Shown here: positions 44,195-54,484 of the stretch, piece after piece
Layout of the letters: every line of letters begins with the position of its first letter
Position numbering within the stretch: position 1 is the first letter of the stretch
NCBI GenBank assembly: GCA_020740775.1
Contig: JAHEWK010000020.1
Location: 744,001 to 808,000 of the forward strand
Length of the DNA: 64,000 nucleotides
Reading direction: 5' to 3'
Source: Ilyonectria destructans
Lineage: Eukaryota > Ascomycota > Sordariomycetes > Hypocreales > Nectriaceae
The notes under the pieces: model-generated
Told to the model about the DNA's origin: nothing
The model's input: the letters and a program-made list of their open reading frames with translations, nothing else
Databases searched by the model: none
Position numbers and translations under genes: made by a program

Positions 44195-44706
44195 TATTAG
44201 GAGCCCTGGCCAGCTTCCATCCGCCGATAGCCACCGCGGGTATGGCGTGCCGGTCTTGGCCAGACTAGGCGTTCGAGCCTATTGCCATTGGTGAGTTGGA
44301 CAAGGGTTACATTTGCGGCCATGTGGTCAGGGAATCCGGGTTATACGTGGCGGTTGTGGTGGCGCGAGAGGCGGCGAGGCGATCGGAACACCTTTGTGGC
44401 AGGACTAGAACGGTCGATTTGGGCTCGGTCTTACGGTTGACTGTAGGGCTTACTGTCCCAAAACCCATTTTCAAAAATTTTCCACTAGCCGCACACTACG
44501 GGCGTATTCACGCCTGATCGTAAATGTAATATCCTTTAAACCGATTATATGACGTTTACATGCTCTCATTCCAATACTGGCGAGAATTCGAGTACAGCTG
44601 TGAACAGCTGTTTACAGATAGTTACAGGCGTAGAACGCATGCATAGAGATTCGTCTTTTTTTTAAGCGCGCGCAATTGGAATTCTTCCCTCGTCATCTTT
44701 CTTCTT

Positions 44707-44732
44707 TTTTTTTTTTTTTTTTTTTTTTTTTT
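44707..44732 (+). repeat. Poly-T run
   Basis: An uninterrupted T tract of about 25 bases upstream of the Cys-cluster gene A. Its length would set which frame is open through the presumed start region. Confidence 0.8.
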
Positions 44733-44737
44733 GAACA

Positions 44738-45465
44738 TTGGTCTACAGACGTGTACACCACCAAACATCGCGAAACATTGGTCCATGTCGCAAAACATCA
44801 TCCGCCATTGCTTCCTTTACTGCCAAGGCCGCTGCGATCTTCGACCGTGACGCTGATTTCCCCGTGAGTACCTACTCGATTGACTCTGTACAGCCCTGTA
44901 CATGGCTAACTGTTGGATAGATGATGCGATTCATTGAGCTACGTTCTCGACAGACCAAGTCAGGCAAAGTCATGCCTGTGAACGTTACACGCCCTCAAGC
45001 CGCCGATTCCTTGGTCAAGTTCATGTACGGGCAAGAAAACAAAGGCAAACAGGCGTGCCAGAAGTGCAAGGACGGTACTGGTGCGTTCAATGCTTATGTG
45101 ACATTGGACGAAATGTCACCTGGTTGTGCCACTTGCCACTACGGTGGTGCTGCCAAACATTGCTCACTTGTCTCTGGTAAGTTCTGTACATACATGTACA
45201 TATCTGGTCTGGATCTATCACTAATAACCACAGGTGCAGCAAGAGACCCCGCGACGAATCCTCTGACGATGAGCCAACTTCCAAGCACCAGAAAAAGCAG
45301 AAGGGTAAGGGCAAGAAAAAGAGCAAGAAGGAAAAATCTGGCCGGGACTACAAGGCAGAGGATGTTATGGATTCGCTCATGAGTCTTGACAACAAATCGC
45401 TCAGAGTCATGAAGAATGTCTTCGAGGCACTCCTTGACGGCAATATTCATGATGATACTGATTAG
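44738..45465 (+). CDS. Transposon gene A: DUF3716-like Cys-cluster protein; start unresolved
   Basis: Exon parts: up to 44863 (AIASFTAKAAAIFDRDADFP), 44921-45176, and from about 45234 to the stop at 45463-45465. The centre holds CQKCKDGTGAFNAY and CATCHYGGAAKHCS, the C-x2-C...C-x2-C...C pattern of the fungal DUF3716 cluster (one expected Cys after GAF is Asn-Ala-Tyr here). The last part is Lys-rich and charged (SKHQKKQKGKGKKKSKKEK), then a helix (MDSLMSLDNKSLRVMKNVFE). Two doubts remain: no in-frame ATG precedes the first part (a poly-T run lies there), and the canonical GTAAGT/CACAG splice is one base out of phase with the Lys-rich frame. It may be slightly damaged. The role is unknown; Cys clusters in transposons often bind DNA. 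Confidence 0.6.
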
Positions 45466-45784
45466 TTTATGTCTGATTAGCTATGTACATGGCTCTACGG
45501 GGACATATGGGCTTGGGTTTCTGAGATTTCAAGCATAATGATTAGCATAGTTCTGATCAGATATGAACAGAGCTGTAAAGAGCTTTACAGACTTTGTCTT
45601 TGAAACAAAACAAAGATTTCTCAAGTTTTATTTAGTTATTTATTTAAATAGAAATATAATTAAGTAATATATGTAACTAAACAGTTATTTAATAAACATA
45701 TAACTAATTACATTTTATATTTAAGTTATTTATCTCCATTCTTATCTTTTCCTCTTTTTCTTCTCCTTTTCAACCTCAATCAAC

Positions 45785-47378
45785 ATGCCTCGACCTCGAA
45801 GAGATCTTAACCCTTTCCGTCAAGATATCACTATTCTTCATGAAGAAAATACCCCAATCTCTGGTATTATTCTTTCTCTTTCTACCAATTATAATATTCA
45901 AGTCAGTCGCTCAGTCCTGTACCGATTCTTACAGCAATGTGAACTTGTACATCAACAACGTACAGTTAATACTGAACCCCTACGAGAGCGAATCAAGTCA
46001 ATGTTCTTTGATGACTGTTTAAAAGATGCTATTATCCTACGCCGGCTTCAAGATGAGGGGTTTATCTTGAGTATGACTGGACTTTGCAAGATCCGTCGGG
46101 AACTCGGTCTGTTCAGGCGGCAAGACAATAACCAGCTTCAAATAGCTCAACAACTTGCAAGAACTTTCTTTCACGATGAGTCTCAAGTCTCAACTGTCAT
46201 TCAAAACTTTGGTCGAGGCTATCTTTACACATACATGAGGCAACAACATCATGTTATCAGTCGCGATGCATTGTACACTGTCTATCGAGACTTTGCACCT
46301 GAAAGCATTACTGATCGATGGGGTAAAGCGCGTTTTCAACGTCGTGACTTCATTGTTCCAGGGCCTGACTGGGTATGGTCCCTTGATGGTTATGATAAGC
46401 TTAAGCAATGGGGCTTTGAGATCTATGCTGGTATTGATGGGTATGCCCGATATATTACATGGTTTTACTGTGGATATTCTGCTGCAACAAGTTGGAATGT
46501 TGCTTTACAGTATCTATCAGTTCTGCGGCAGCGTGGTATGATGCCACGAGCTATTCGATCTGATCATGGAGGGGAAACAGCTCTGATGTGTGGCTTACAT
46601 TACTTTCTTTCTGGGAATCGAAAGAAACGAATTGGAACAGAGTTAGTTCCAATTGAGTTCAAGGATTGTTGGTTTTTTGGACGGAGTATTCATAATACTC
46701 GAATTGAAAGCTGGTGGCATCGGCTTTATCAAGCACGTGGAGGATCATGGAGGGTAAGTTTCTACTATTTCTTATTGATCTTTACTAATTCTCTTCGATT
46801 AGACATACTTCCAATGGCTAACAGAGAATGGGCTCTTTGATGGCGGCTCTCTCCCTGATCGCATTGCTATTCTATTCATCTTTATGAATCCGATCCGGCA
46901 TGACTTGATATCATTTGTAAGAGTCTGGAATAGCCATTCTATTCGCCGTCAAGCCAATCGACCACATGTTCAACCTGGACAACCCTCAGTTCTATATCAT
47001 GATCTCAATTCAGAGACTGCACGGAACTTTGCTGAAGAGATTCCACCCGATCGATTCAGATTCTGTCAAGAAACCTTTAATCTTGATCAATCTGATCTGG
47101 ATGTTTTCTTACCAGAAGAAACAATGTCCATTTGTCAAGATATTATCACAAGGACAATTGGCTCTTTACCAGCAATATCGAACGTTGTCACACATCCACT
47201 TTTGGATGAGTACAATCTCCTACGAGGTGAATTGGCTCTTTATATTCAGAATGGGACTTTACCACGACTGTCCTTACTTGACCGACCCCGAGATGGGCGA
47301 GATCGACTTAGTCAACTTCTACAGGCTCAGAATATCGATATTGATGTGTTTGAATCATGGATAGCAGCAGATCAATAA
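45785..47378 (+). CDS. Transposon gene B: integrase-like DDE transposase
   Basis: Exons 45785-46753 and 46803-47378 with a 49-nt intron (GTAAGT...GATTAG), 514 aa. The N-terminus has helix-turn-helix-like segments (SGIILSLSTNYNIQVSRSVL, ITGLCKIRRELGLFRR type). The catalytic core shows D (WSLDGYDKLKQWGFEIYAGI), D (AIRSDHGGET) and E (IHNTRIESWWHRL), the spacing of retroviral/IS3-type integrase cores found in eukaryotic integrase-core-domain proteins. The C-terminal part (FIFMNPIRHDLISFVRVWNS, HSIRRQANRPHVQPGQPS) is also typical of that group. Frames are undamaged and the inverted repeats are intact, so the element may be recently active. Confidence 0.8.
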
Positions 47379-47403
47379 AGGAAAAGACTTAAGAGGATTG
47401 AAA

Positions 47404-48432
47404 CTACTTACGCTGGCGAGTTACCATGCTTAATGGAGGCAGTGGCTGTTTACTGCCAGTCTTCCGCCCTGTACTAATTACATCTCCCTCAATCACTTCT
47501 CTACTTCCATCATCTGACACAAATGCCTCTAAATCCTCATTACCTTGCCCAGCTACTTCCACAACTATTTCATCTCGTCCATTCAAATCCGATCCATCCA
47601 CATCCGTATCGAAGAATGCAGCAAAGTCATCTTCTCCATTAGACTTCTCTAGTAAGACCAACACCTCCTCCTTTTTCGTGTCTATCTTCACCTTCCTCTC
47701 CGTTGTTGGAGCTGCTTGTGTAGATGCCTTTCGTTTGCGATTGATTGGAGATGGTGTTGGGGGATTGCTTTGTATAGGAAGAGATAGTTTCTTTTCGCCT
47801 TTGACCTTCTTCTTTTGCACTGGAACAGGAGTGATCATGTCAGATTCCTCCTCTTTCGCTTCATAAGCATACAGAAGTGAAAGATTGGCCTTGGTTGGAA
47901 CCGGACCTTGAGGATTGATTGCAGTAAGAAATGCAGCAAGAGAAGTTGTCTCAAGAACCTCCTGAGAAAAGAAAACAATGCTTGTAGAACTGTTACAGAT
48001 GCAAGCAGAAATGAACTCCCAGTTAACAGCCCGATATGTTGCATCAGTTGTTGCACGTCCTGCAACTGACTTTACAAAGTCGGCATGTGAAGGATAGTTG
48101 TGTGTTGCGTTTGTAACAAAACAATTGCTAACTTTCGTAGCAACACTAGGAGATCCAGGCTGCCACTTCCTGATCTCCAATTGACCGCTTGGTTTACACT
48201 TATATGCTGCTGTATATAAGGTAATTGACAACTCAATGGGTGTATTAGGTATCGGCTTCGTTCGAGTAGCTTGGGCGTGGAGATTTCGGCTTTGGTTGCC
48301 CTGATTGACAGCGGATTCCAGTTGAGCAGGATTGTAGGAAGGGATAGTCATTGCAGGTGCAGGTGCATGCTGGAGTTGTCGTGATCGTGCCTGTGTAGGT
48401 GGGATTGGGCTGTCTCCAGTCAAATCGACCAT
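47404..48432 (-). CDS. Transposon gene C: unknown 342-aa protein
   Basis: Single open frame from ATG 48432 (MVDLTGDSPIPPTQARSRQL) to a stop at 47404-47406, only 25 bp from the end of transposase B (tail to tail). A folded-looking core lies at residues about 65-185 (IELSITLYTAAYKCKPSGQL, VNWEFISACICNSSTSIVFF, LAAFLTAINPQGPVPTKANL). A Lys-rich segment follows (VQKKKVKGEKKLSL, NRKRKAS, likely nuclear localisation), then an acidic C-terminus. I recognise no family. Conservation within the element suggests a transposition accessory role; that is inference. Confidence 0.65.
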   Translation of the reverse strand: MVDLTGDSPIPPTQARSRQLQHAPAPAMTIPSYNPAQLESAVNQGNQSRNLHAQATRTKPIPNTPIELSITLYTAAYKCKPSGQLEIRKWQPGSPSVATKVSNCFVTNATHNYPSHADFVKSVAGRATTDATYRAVNWEFISACICNSSTSIVFFSQEVLETTSLAAFLTAINPQGPVPTKANLSLLYAYEAKEEESDMITPVPVQKKKVKGEKKLSLPIQSNPPTPSPINRKRKASTQAAPTTERKVKIDTKKEEVLVLLEKSNGEDDFAAFFDTDVDGSDLNGRDEIVVEVAGQGNEDLEAFVSDDGSREVIEGDVISTGRKTGSKQPLPPLSMVTRQRK

Positions 48433-48686
48433 ATTAACTTGAGGATTGGCAGAAGAAGGGAGAGTTAAAGGTGTAATATTATCTCCACAGAAATAACAAC
48501 GAGCCCAGTTTGGGTTTAACTACAATACAACAGAATGGAGATAACCCTTCTTGGAACAGATTGTGGAATTCATAGTAGAGAATAATAAAGAAGGATTAAG
48601 TTGGATTATTTGCGTACGCAAAACTTTTCACTTTAAATAAAGAGAATATTAGCACTAATGACTCATCACCCGTAACCCTAGACTAG

Positions 48687-49266
48687 TTACTCTTCGGGCT
48701 GTGTGGAGCTAAGTTCCTCTTGGACCTTAGCTCTTTCAATTAGATCTGCTCCAAATGCACGTAGTTGATCAGGTGTAGACTCCTTCACGATTTTCTCTAT
48801 TATGGACTGAGATAATTGTGTTTCTTTTGGCCGATCTAATATATTCTGATTAGTATTTGTTATATAAAGAAAGGTTCAATAGCTTACCATGATATGAACA
48901 TCGAATTCCTCTCGATGAATATGTGCAGTTCGCACATGCACCAGCAGCAATATCACTCTTAGTGATACACCCTTCAAAAATGCCATTTCCTCTCGCACAT
49001 TGCATACAGGAAGGTGTGCGTGAAGTCCCATAAATATAGATGAGTAGTGCATCAATATTTTGTGTACGGGTTAAGTCAAGGCCAGTTGATGCAGACCGCC
49101 CTTGTCTAGCTCGTGTATTCAGCTGTAACAGACGGCTCTCTGTTGCCTGCTCTTGACATCTTATCACCTTTGCAGGCCGTATTAATTGGGCTTTTGTAAG
49201 AGCCCATGATGTGAGTGCAGCCTTATTTGATGGCTGCTTGGCAGTTGAGTTAATTGGAGGTGACAT
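48687..49266 (-). CDS. Transposon gene D: second DUF3716-like Cys-cluster protein
   Basis: Exons 49266-48888 and 48835-48687; the 52-nt intron (GTAAGC...TATTAG) restores the frame in phase 1 (175 aa). The cluster is CMQCARGNGIFEGC and CANCTYSSRGIRCSYH, with all five or six Cys of DUF3716. It is followed by DRPKETQLSQSIIEKIVKES and a C-terminal helix (LRAFGADLIERAKVQEEL). Start chosen at MSPPINSTAKQPS; an in-frame extension to 49401 exists. Genes A and D are diverged copies of one module, one at each end of the transposon and reading inward. Confidence 0.7.
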
Positions 49267-49507
49267 GTGTAATACAGTTGGTGTTTTTGCTGATATGTAT
49301 TGATGGAGAATGTGACAGGGAAAAGATGACGTGAACTGGGGGAAAAATTGTTGTATGACCTTGTATATGGAATATCCCTCTCGCTTTAATTGAATATTCA
49401 TGTATTTGGGGGTTTCGGGCTTATGAAGAAGATACGCTAGGGTGGCTCTAATGATGAAATTTTTTGAAAATGGGGTTTTGGGACAGTGAGCCCTACAGTC
49501 AACCGTA

Positions 49508-50806
49508 GGTGATACCTGTCTCGAATTCTCTGGCAGTTCAGATGGTCTACTTTTTTCAACTCAGGGCCACTTCATGCTCGATGCGTCTCTTCTCTTTCTA
49601 CGCGTAGAGTGGCATGGGCATCCCCTGTCCCACGTAGCGAATCAATGCCACTAATAGAAGGCCAACTCTGCTCCAGTCCAGCAAACCAGCTTTACCCCGT
49701 GAATGATGGGCAAATTATAGGTCGAATAAATCAACTTTACAGTTGACGAGACCCTTACCATTGTAGGACTCTGCCTCCGTGCACGGACGAAATTCGAGTA
49801 GTAGTAGTAGTTTATTACGCCCGGGAACTAAGTTTATAGGGCTCATTTGTAAGTTACATGAGCCCTTCCTATGCTTCCTCCGTAGTCTCCTGTAAGCTGA
49901 TACAGATGTCCTTCTATACACTGTCATCCGTTCTTCGTCCTGTGCCTAATCTGCGAGAACTCGTGCGGTTAGTAGCAGGCAATTTGGTGGCCGATTCCCC
50001 AAGTGTTCAGTGTCGTATCTTCGGCGGCTGAAGCGCGTCCTGGTGTCACGAGGTTACATGCTGTGAACTAGTCAAGGATGCCGTTATTGAAGTCTTAACT
50101 ATTCTGTTACCCCTTGTCTAATTCACACTCACGCTGTCTTGCTTCGGCTTGAATTCGGCCTATTGCGAGCGCAAACTTCACCGTCGCTCTGACGGCACTG
50201 ATATTCGGTATCCAGTTATCGGGGTCTTGCGCTGCTTTGCCTCCCAGGCAGAATAACAATCTTCCTCTACCATGAACGTTGTGTTGGAGAATGCTAGCAC
50301 GATGAGACGCCCATTTCCTGCAACGCGGAAAGAAGTGCTCCAATATCTCAATAACTTATCCAGAAGGACACTCGCCTGATAGTACCGCTTCACCCAGATG
50401 CACATACCCATTCAAGCGTGTCATTCCTGTTCGCAATTGTGCGAGGATTCTCGCCTTTTTCCAGCGCAGGGCGTCGTAGATCTTGCAAGTGTGTTTCCCG
50501 GGCAGTGCACAGTCGATTCGCTTCGAGAATTCCCCAACTCCCTCTGGTAGTTTGATGGTTTTGATCCTTTCCAAATTTGTTAGACAGATCGTGGTCGGGA
50601 CGGCCCTTGACGGCCAACGAGAAGGGTGAAATATGTTGAAATCCAGGACACAGCAAGGTGCACGGACCAATTTGGTTGTATTTTGTCAAACTAGCAAGCC
50701 TTGGTGGTACCCGGGTGCCCAAATTATGTCAGCACCCCTCCGCACGCTCCCACAGCGCGTTCGCGTCACTCGTTCTTTTTCCGCTCGCAAGCGCGCTTGA
50801 CGAAAG
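49508..50806. other. Intergenic; no gene seen
   Basis: 1.3 kb with short ORFs on the minus strand (50107-50722) that match nothing and overlap each other. It may contain the left end of the MULE-derived copy, but terminal repeats could not be paired. Confidence 0.4.
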
Positions 50807-51289
50807 ATGGACCACACAGCATTCCCCGACGATGTACTTCCACCTGAAGGTATATATGAATCTCGCGAATCTCTACTAGAAGCCATCAATTCTTGGGCAA
50901 AACCCCGAGGATATGCGTTCACGACCGGAAAATCCTTGAAGGTGCTGTTCGAGGCAGTACGAGGATGGATTTCGCACCATGCTTTACGCAAAGTGCAAGA
51001 GCAGCGGCAGTTACTCCAGAGGCCACACCAAGCTCCTTGCACTGGGACTTTCACGTCTTCACATGGGCTACCGTGCTCCCACACCTTGAAGAGGCTAGAG
51101 GAAGAAAGACAAAGTCTTTTGCTCGAGCATTTCCATCCCCACTGGCACTTGAAGCGAGATGTGGCTCAGCCACGGCCAGTGCTAGAACCACAGCGAGCTA
51201 TAGACCGGCTCTCTCAGAGACCTGTTCAACCGGCGACGAGCACACGACGCGAACCGTCTGCATTCGAGAGGCCGAAGGGCGTTTTATAA
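50807..51289 (+). pseudogene. Internally deleted MULE (FAR1-type) transposase
   Basis: The 160-codon frame joins the N-terminus of fungal MULE transposases (PPEGIYESRESLLEAINSWA, KPRGYAFTTGKSLK) directly to the C-terminal part (FEAVRGWISHHALRKVQEQR, the SWIM-like CTGTFTSSHGLPCSH, HFHPHWHLKRDV). The whole MULE catalytic domain is missing, yet the frame stays open across the junction near 50940. It is a non-autonomous deletion derivative. Confidence 0.78.
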
Positions 51290-51645
51290 TTCATCTCATA
51301 ATGATTGACAATGATAAGCAGGTCCACTCTGGACTAATCGAGTCACTACTGATGCGTGGGTCATGTGGGCCATGGGGGTCAGGTTAAGTGTAGAAAGTAA
51401 GATGTCTTGTCTATGGATAAGCTGAGCAGATTGTCTTATATGACGGCTAACTGCTCAGTAGATGCCTGGCAAGCCAGGCATCCCTAGGATACGGCTAGCT
51501 GCACGCATCAACTACATCCACCAGGAAGATTCAGTAGGCAACGGTTCAGTGGCATTTTGGCATAAAGGTACGCAAGTCCCAAAAACAAAAGCAGTCCTTT
51601 GAATGTTTCCACCAGTTTCCTTGTCCCATCTGAAAACACCCCACC
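51290..51645. other. Spacer between MULE relic and dioxygenase gene
   Basis: I searched the minus strand here for a continuation into a P450 domain (ExxR, FxxGxxxC) and saw none. It contains the perfect 22-nt inverted repeat at 51461. Confidence 0.5.
51461..51482. repeat. Perfect 22-nt inverted repeat
   Basis: GATGCCTGGC AA GCCAGGCATC, a 10-bp stem with two central bases, 165 bp beyond the dioxygenase stop. It could be a structured 3' region or a leftover from the adjacent transposon. Confidence 0.6.
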
Positions 51646-54224
51646 CTAGGTAAGTCGTCCCTCTCCTAGTGGGCTTGAGAAGTCATACTTCCCCGCAACG
51701 CCTTGCTTCTCAAAGATGCGCTTTATCTCGTCGGGAGTGGTGAAGGGGAACAGTTTCCAGACGGAGTTGTCTTTGTAGAACTTGGGGAAGGCGATGTCAA
51801 GCAGATGGTGTATCTTGCCGCCCCGAGCGAGCTTGTCCTGCGGCTTGTCGCGTTTGATGATATCAAACCCCCAATCCGTCATTGTGGCGGATGTCCAGTC
51901 CTGTTTAGAGTTGAGTTAGTTAAGGAGATGCTACCAACGTGGTCATTTCTGGGGCAAGCGTAGACATGAGGAGGAGAGAGAGAACAGGCGAGCATACAAG
52001 TGTATAGAACCGATCACCCCTAACCAAGGTAACAGCATCGCTCAAGATGGCCCTAATCGTCGTGAAGCCCGCGCAGAGTCCCGAGCCTGGATAGACAGGT
52101 TGCTTTGCATGCTCGAAAAGGACGCCGGGGTACATTTCCACGAAATCAGGCTCCTTGTAGAGGGCCTTCATAGCCTCCTGCGTCTCTGGATCGGGGTTGA
52201 TGTCCTTGAAGCTCTTGTGCGGCTTGAGGTCCATGAATTTGCGCAGCTCATTCAGCGTGCCGACGTGCCAGCCACGAGCCTGACTGATGCCGAGCATTAC
52301 GACGGGCTTGAGCACGGCGGGCACTTGGTGTGCCCCGAATGCGGCTGTGGGGTTTGTGTAAGTGGGGCGCTAAGAGGAGGGGTTGGGTGGAAAGGAGGGG
52401 TGCATTTACCGCTAACATCGTGAGTACTCTCCGCGATGAGCTTCGCCAGGGCCTGTGTGTCGAAGTAGCCGGAGCTGTCGCGCTCCAAGCCTGCAAAGGT
52501 GCGGGACTCCGGTTCCTGGGCCATGATATCTTCCCTCCAGTTGGACAGCCCTGTGAGGAAGTCTCTGAGGGGCAGTTTGGAGACATCCTGGCCTGGGAAA
52601 AGCTTTTGGAAGAAGTCCTGTGACCATTTCTCGTCTTTGGCGCTAACATTGGAATGCCAGCGGTATATGAGGTTGAACTCAACGGAGACCTGGTTGCCGG
52701 TGCTCACGGGGAAATCGCCCTTGTCGAAGACTTGAGAGAAGGACTCTCGCGGGTCCAGTACCCAGCTGGAGTCGGGAGCGTAGTTCAAATTGAGGATTGT
52801 CCTTGTGTAGTCTGAGAGGATGATGTTGACGTAGAGGCCGCATGTGACACTGATTAGCTTGTCAGCAAAGCAATACTTTAACCCTAACCGTAAGTAGATC
52901 TAGAATACGTACAGTCTTGCGGTGTTGAAGAGGTCTTTGTCAATCTCTCTCTCTGCATCTTCCTTGCTCAAGCGTGGATTCGGACCGAACCTTCCTCCCT
53001 CGTTAATGCGCTTCAGTTCTCCTGCTACATAGTTATGGAAGCGATTAAATGTGATCAGAAACGCGCAGACGCCGGGCGGAAACCCCAGAAGACGATGCTC
53101 AGAGAAGGTGTCAGGCTTGAGCATACCGTCTTTCATAGTACGAACAGCTTCCTGTTCTTGGACGTTGTTGCCGTACAAGGGGGATAAATCAAGGTAGGAG
53201 GAAGTGGATGAGATGCTAAAATCCGGATTAGGGACCTTTTTGGTGTCGTCACCGGTACGGAACAAATCTAAATGTCGGTCAGTTCAACCTCAGGTGTGAT
53301 ACTGGCAAAAAAAGAAAAGACAGCGAAAAGGAGCCTAACCGTGAATGATAATGGTAGCCATGTAGAAGAGCATGCTCGAGACCTTGCTCGGTTGTTCTTT
53401 GGGCGGTCCCTGACGAGCCAGCAGTTCTGTCAAGCGTCAGCTCGGGCAAACATCCATTGATTTCTGTTGCTTGAGCACATACTGTCGAACACCTCTCCCG
53501 GGTCCGGGTACGGCCTCCCAGGGGTCAGTGGGGTGACACTTCTTGCGTATGGCGTGCCTGCCATTCCGAGCTTTGGATGTAAGATGTTCTAGCGGCAAAA
53601 TTTGATTAGTCAATGGACCGTATGCTTCAATGTTCTGTCGCGATAATCTTACATTGTTCGACCCATCGGCAGTGCGATACTCATACCCATCGCCCAGATA
53701 GGACAATGGCGGGTGTTGCAAGCTGTCCCACAGTCCCTTGATCAGGGTTCCCGTGAGCTTTACCTGTGTTTCCGAGCCATCGGGCAACGAAGTAGCAAGC
53801 TGAATGAAACGCTCCATCTGCATTTAATATTCCATCAGCAAACCGTCCCTCTCTGCTTCAAAGGAAATGGAAAACCTACCAAATACTCATCATCAATACC
53901 CCCCTTCACAACCTTGGTATGGGCAATATCAATGAGGAGTCTAATATCTTCATCGATCCGGAGGGTCTGGCTCTGCACATCCTGGATGAGGCCCTTGTGG
54001 GTTTGCAGAAAGTCAACCGTGTCTTTCAGCAGCAGGCCCCAATCGGTGGACTTCTTGCGCTTGGCGGCCTCGATGGTGTTGTCGTCATCGCCAAGGTTGC
54101 TGAGGATCGAGTCGAAGCGACCGAGGACTTTTGAGAGGAGCGGCTCGGATTTCTCGGCCAAATCAGAGCCAACGTGGGACTTGACTATGTCTCGGAATTC
54201 TTTGAGACTGGGGAATATGGACAT
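51646..54224 (-). CDS. Ppo-type fatty-acid dioxygenase lacking the P450 domain
   Basis: Eight exons join in phase: 54224-53880, 53817-53653, 53588-53483, 53426-53340, 53267-52913, 52849-52410, 52344-51998 and 51900-51646 (699 aa). The fold is the animal-haem-peroxidase/cyclooxygenase-like dioxygenase of psi-factor-producing oxygenases. Signatures: LPDGSETQVKLTGTLIKGLW, NILHPKLGMAGTPYAR, SSYLDLSPLYGNN, GVCAFLITFNRFHNYVAGEL, EFNLIYRWHS (catalytic Tyr and haem-ligand His), FGAHQVPAVLKPVVMLGISQ, FEHAKQPVYPGSGLC, and the end FPFTTPDEIKRIFEKQGVAG, KYDFSSPLG. It stops five residues later, where full Ppo enzymes enter a P450-like domain. It would add oxygen to linoleate or oleate; isomerisation to diols would need another enzyme. 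Frames are intact. Confidence 0.88.
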
Positions 54225-54484
54225 GGTTGTGTTCGGGAGGGGAGATAGTAGCGGGGTTTTCAGATGGGCGGCTGCACAGGGAAATTGATGACTATGAGGG
54301 GCCAACTAGGCTATTTGAATTGATGATAGTTGCAGGAAAACCAGAGAAAGATATTGGACGTAGGTGAGGTGGTAGTGTTCGTTGGATATTCTGGGGAAAT
54401 CAGAGGAGGTTCTAGAGATACAATTTGCTTTTTTATATCACTTTTTTATACCACTTCAGCAAACGTGAGTATTGTAGCTGGAGG

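Larger units (their letters stand above)
44432..49507. mobile_element. 5.08-kb four-gene DNA transposon with ~50-bp inverted repeats
   Basis: The left end TACGGTTGACTGTAGGGC.. (44432-44480) is repeated inverted at 49457-49507, continuing through ACTGTCCCAAAACCC and ATTTTCAAAAA. Between the ends lie four genes: Cys-cluster protein A and transposase B on plus, unknown C and Cys-cluster protein D on minus, arranged as two converging pairs. A clean target duplication was not found. The integrase-like transposase with several accessory genes resembles the eukaryotic IS3EU group, but that assignment is from memory and tentative. Confidence 0.82.

Noticed and set aside
44432..49507. Target-site duplication of the four-gene transposon
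   Set aside because: Flanks CGGTCT and GGTGAT (or shifted versions) do not match; no duplication is claimed.
53713..54288. 191-codon plus ORF
   Set aside because: Antisense to two dioxygenase exons and an intron.
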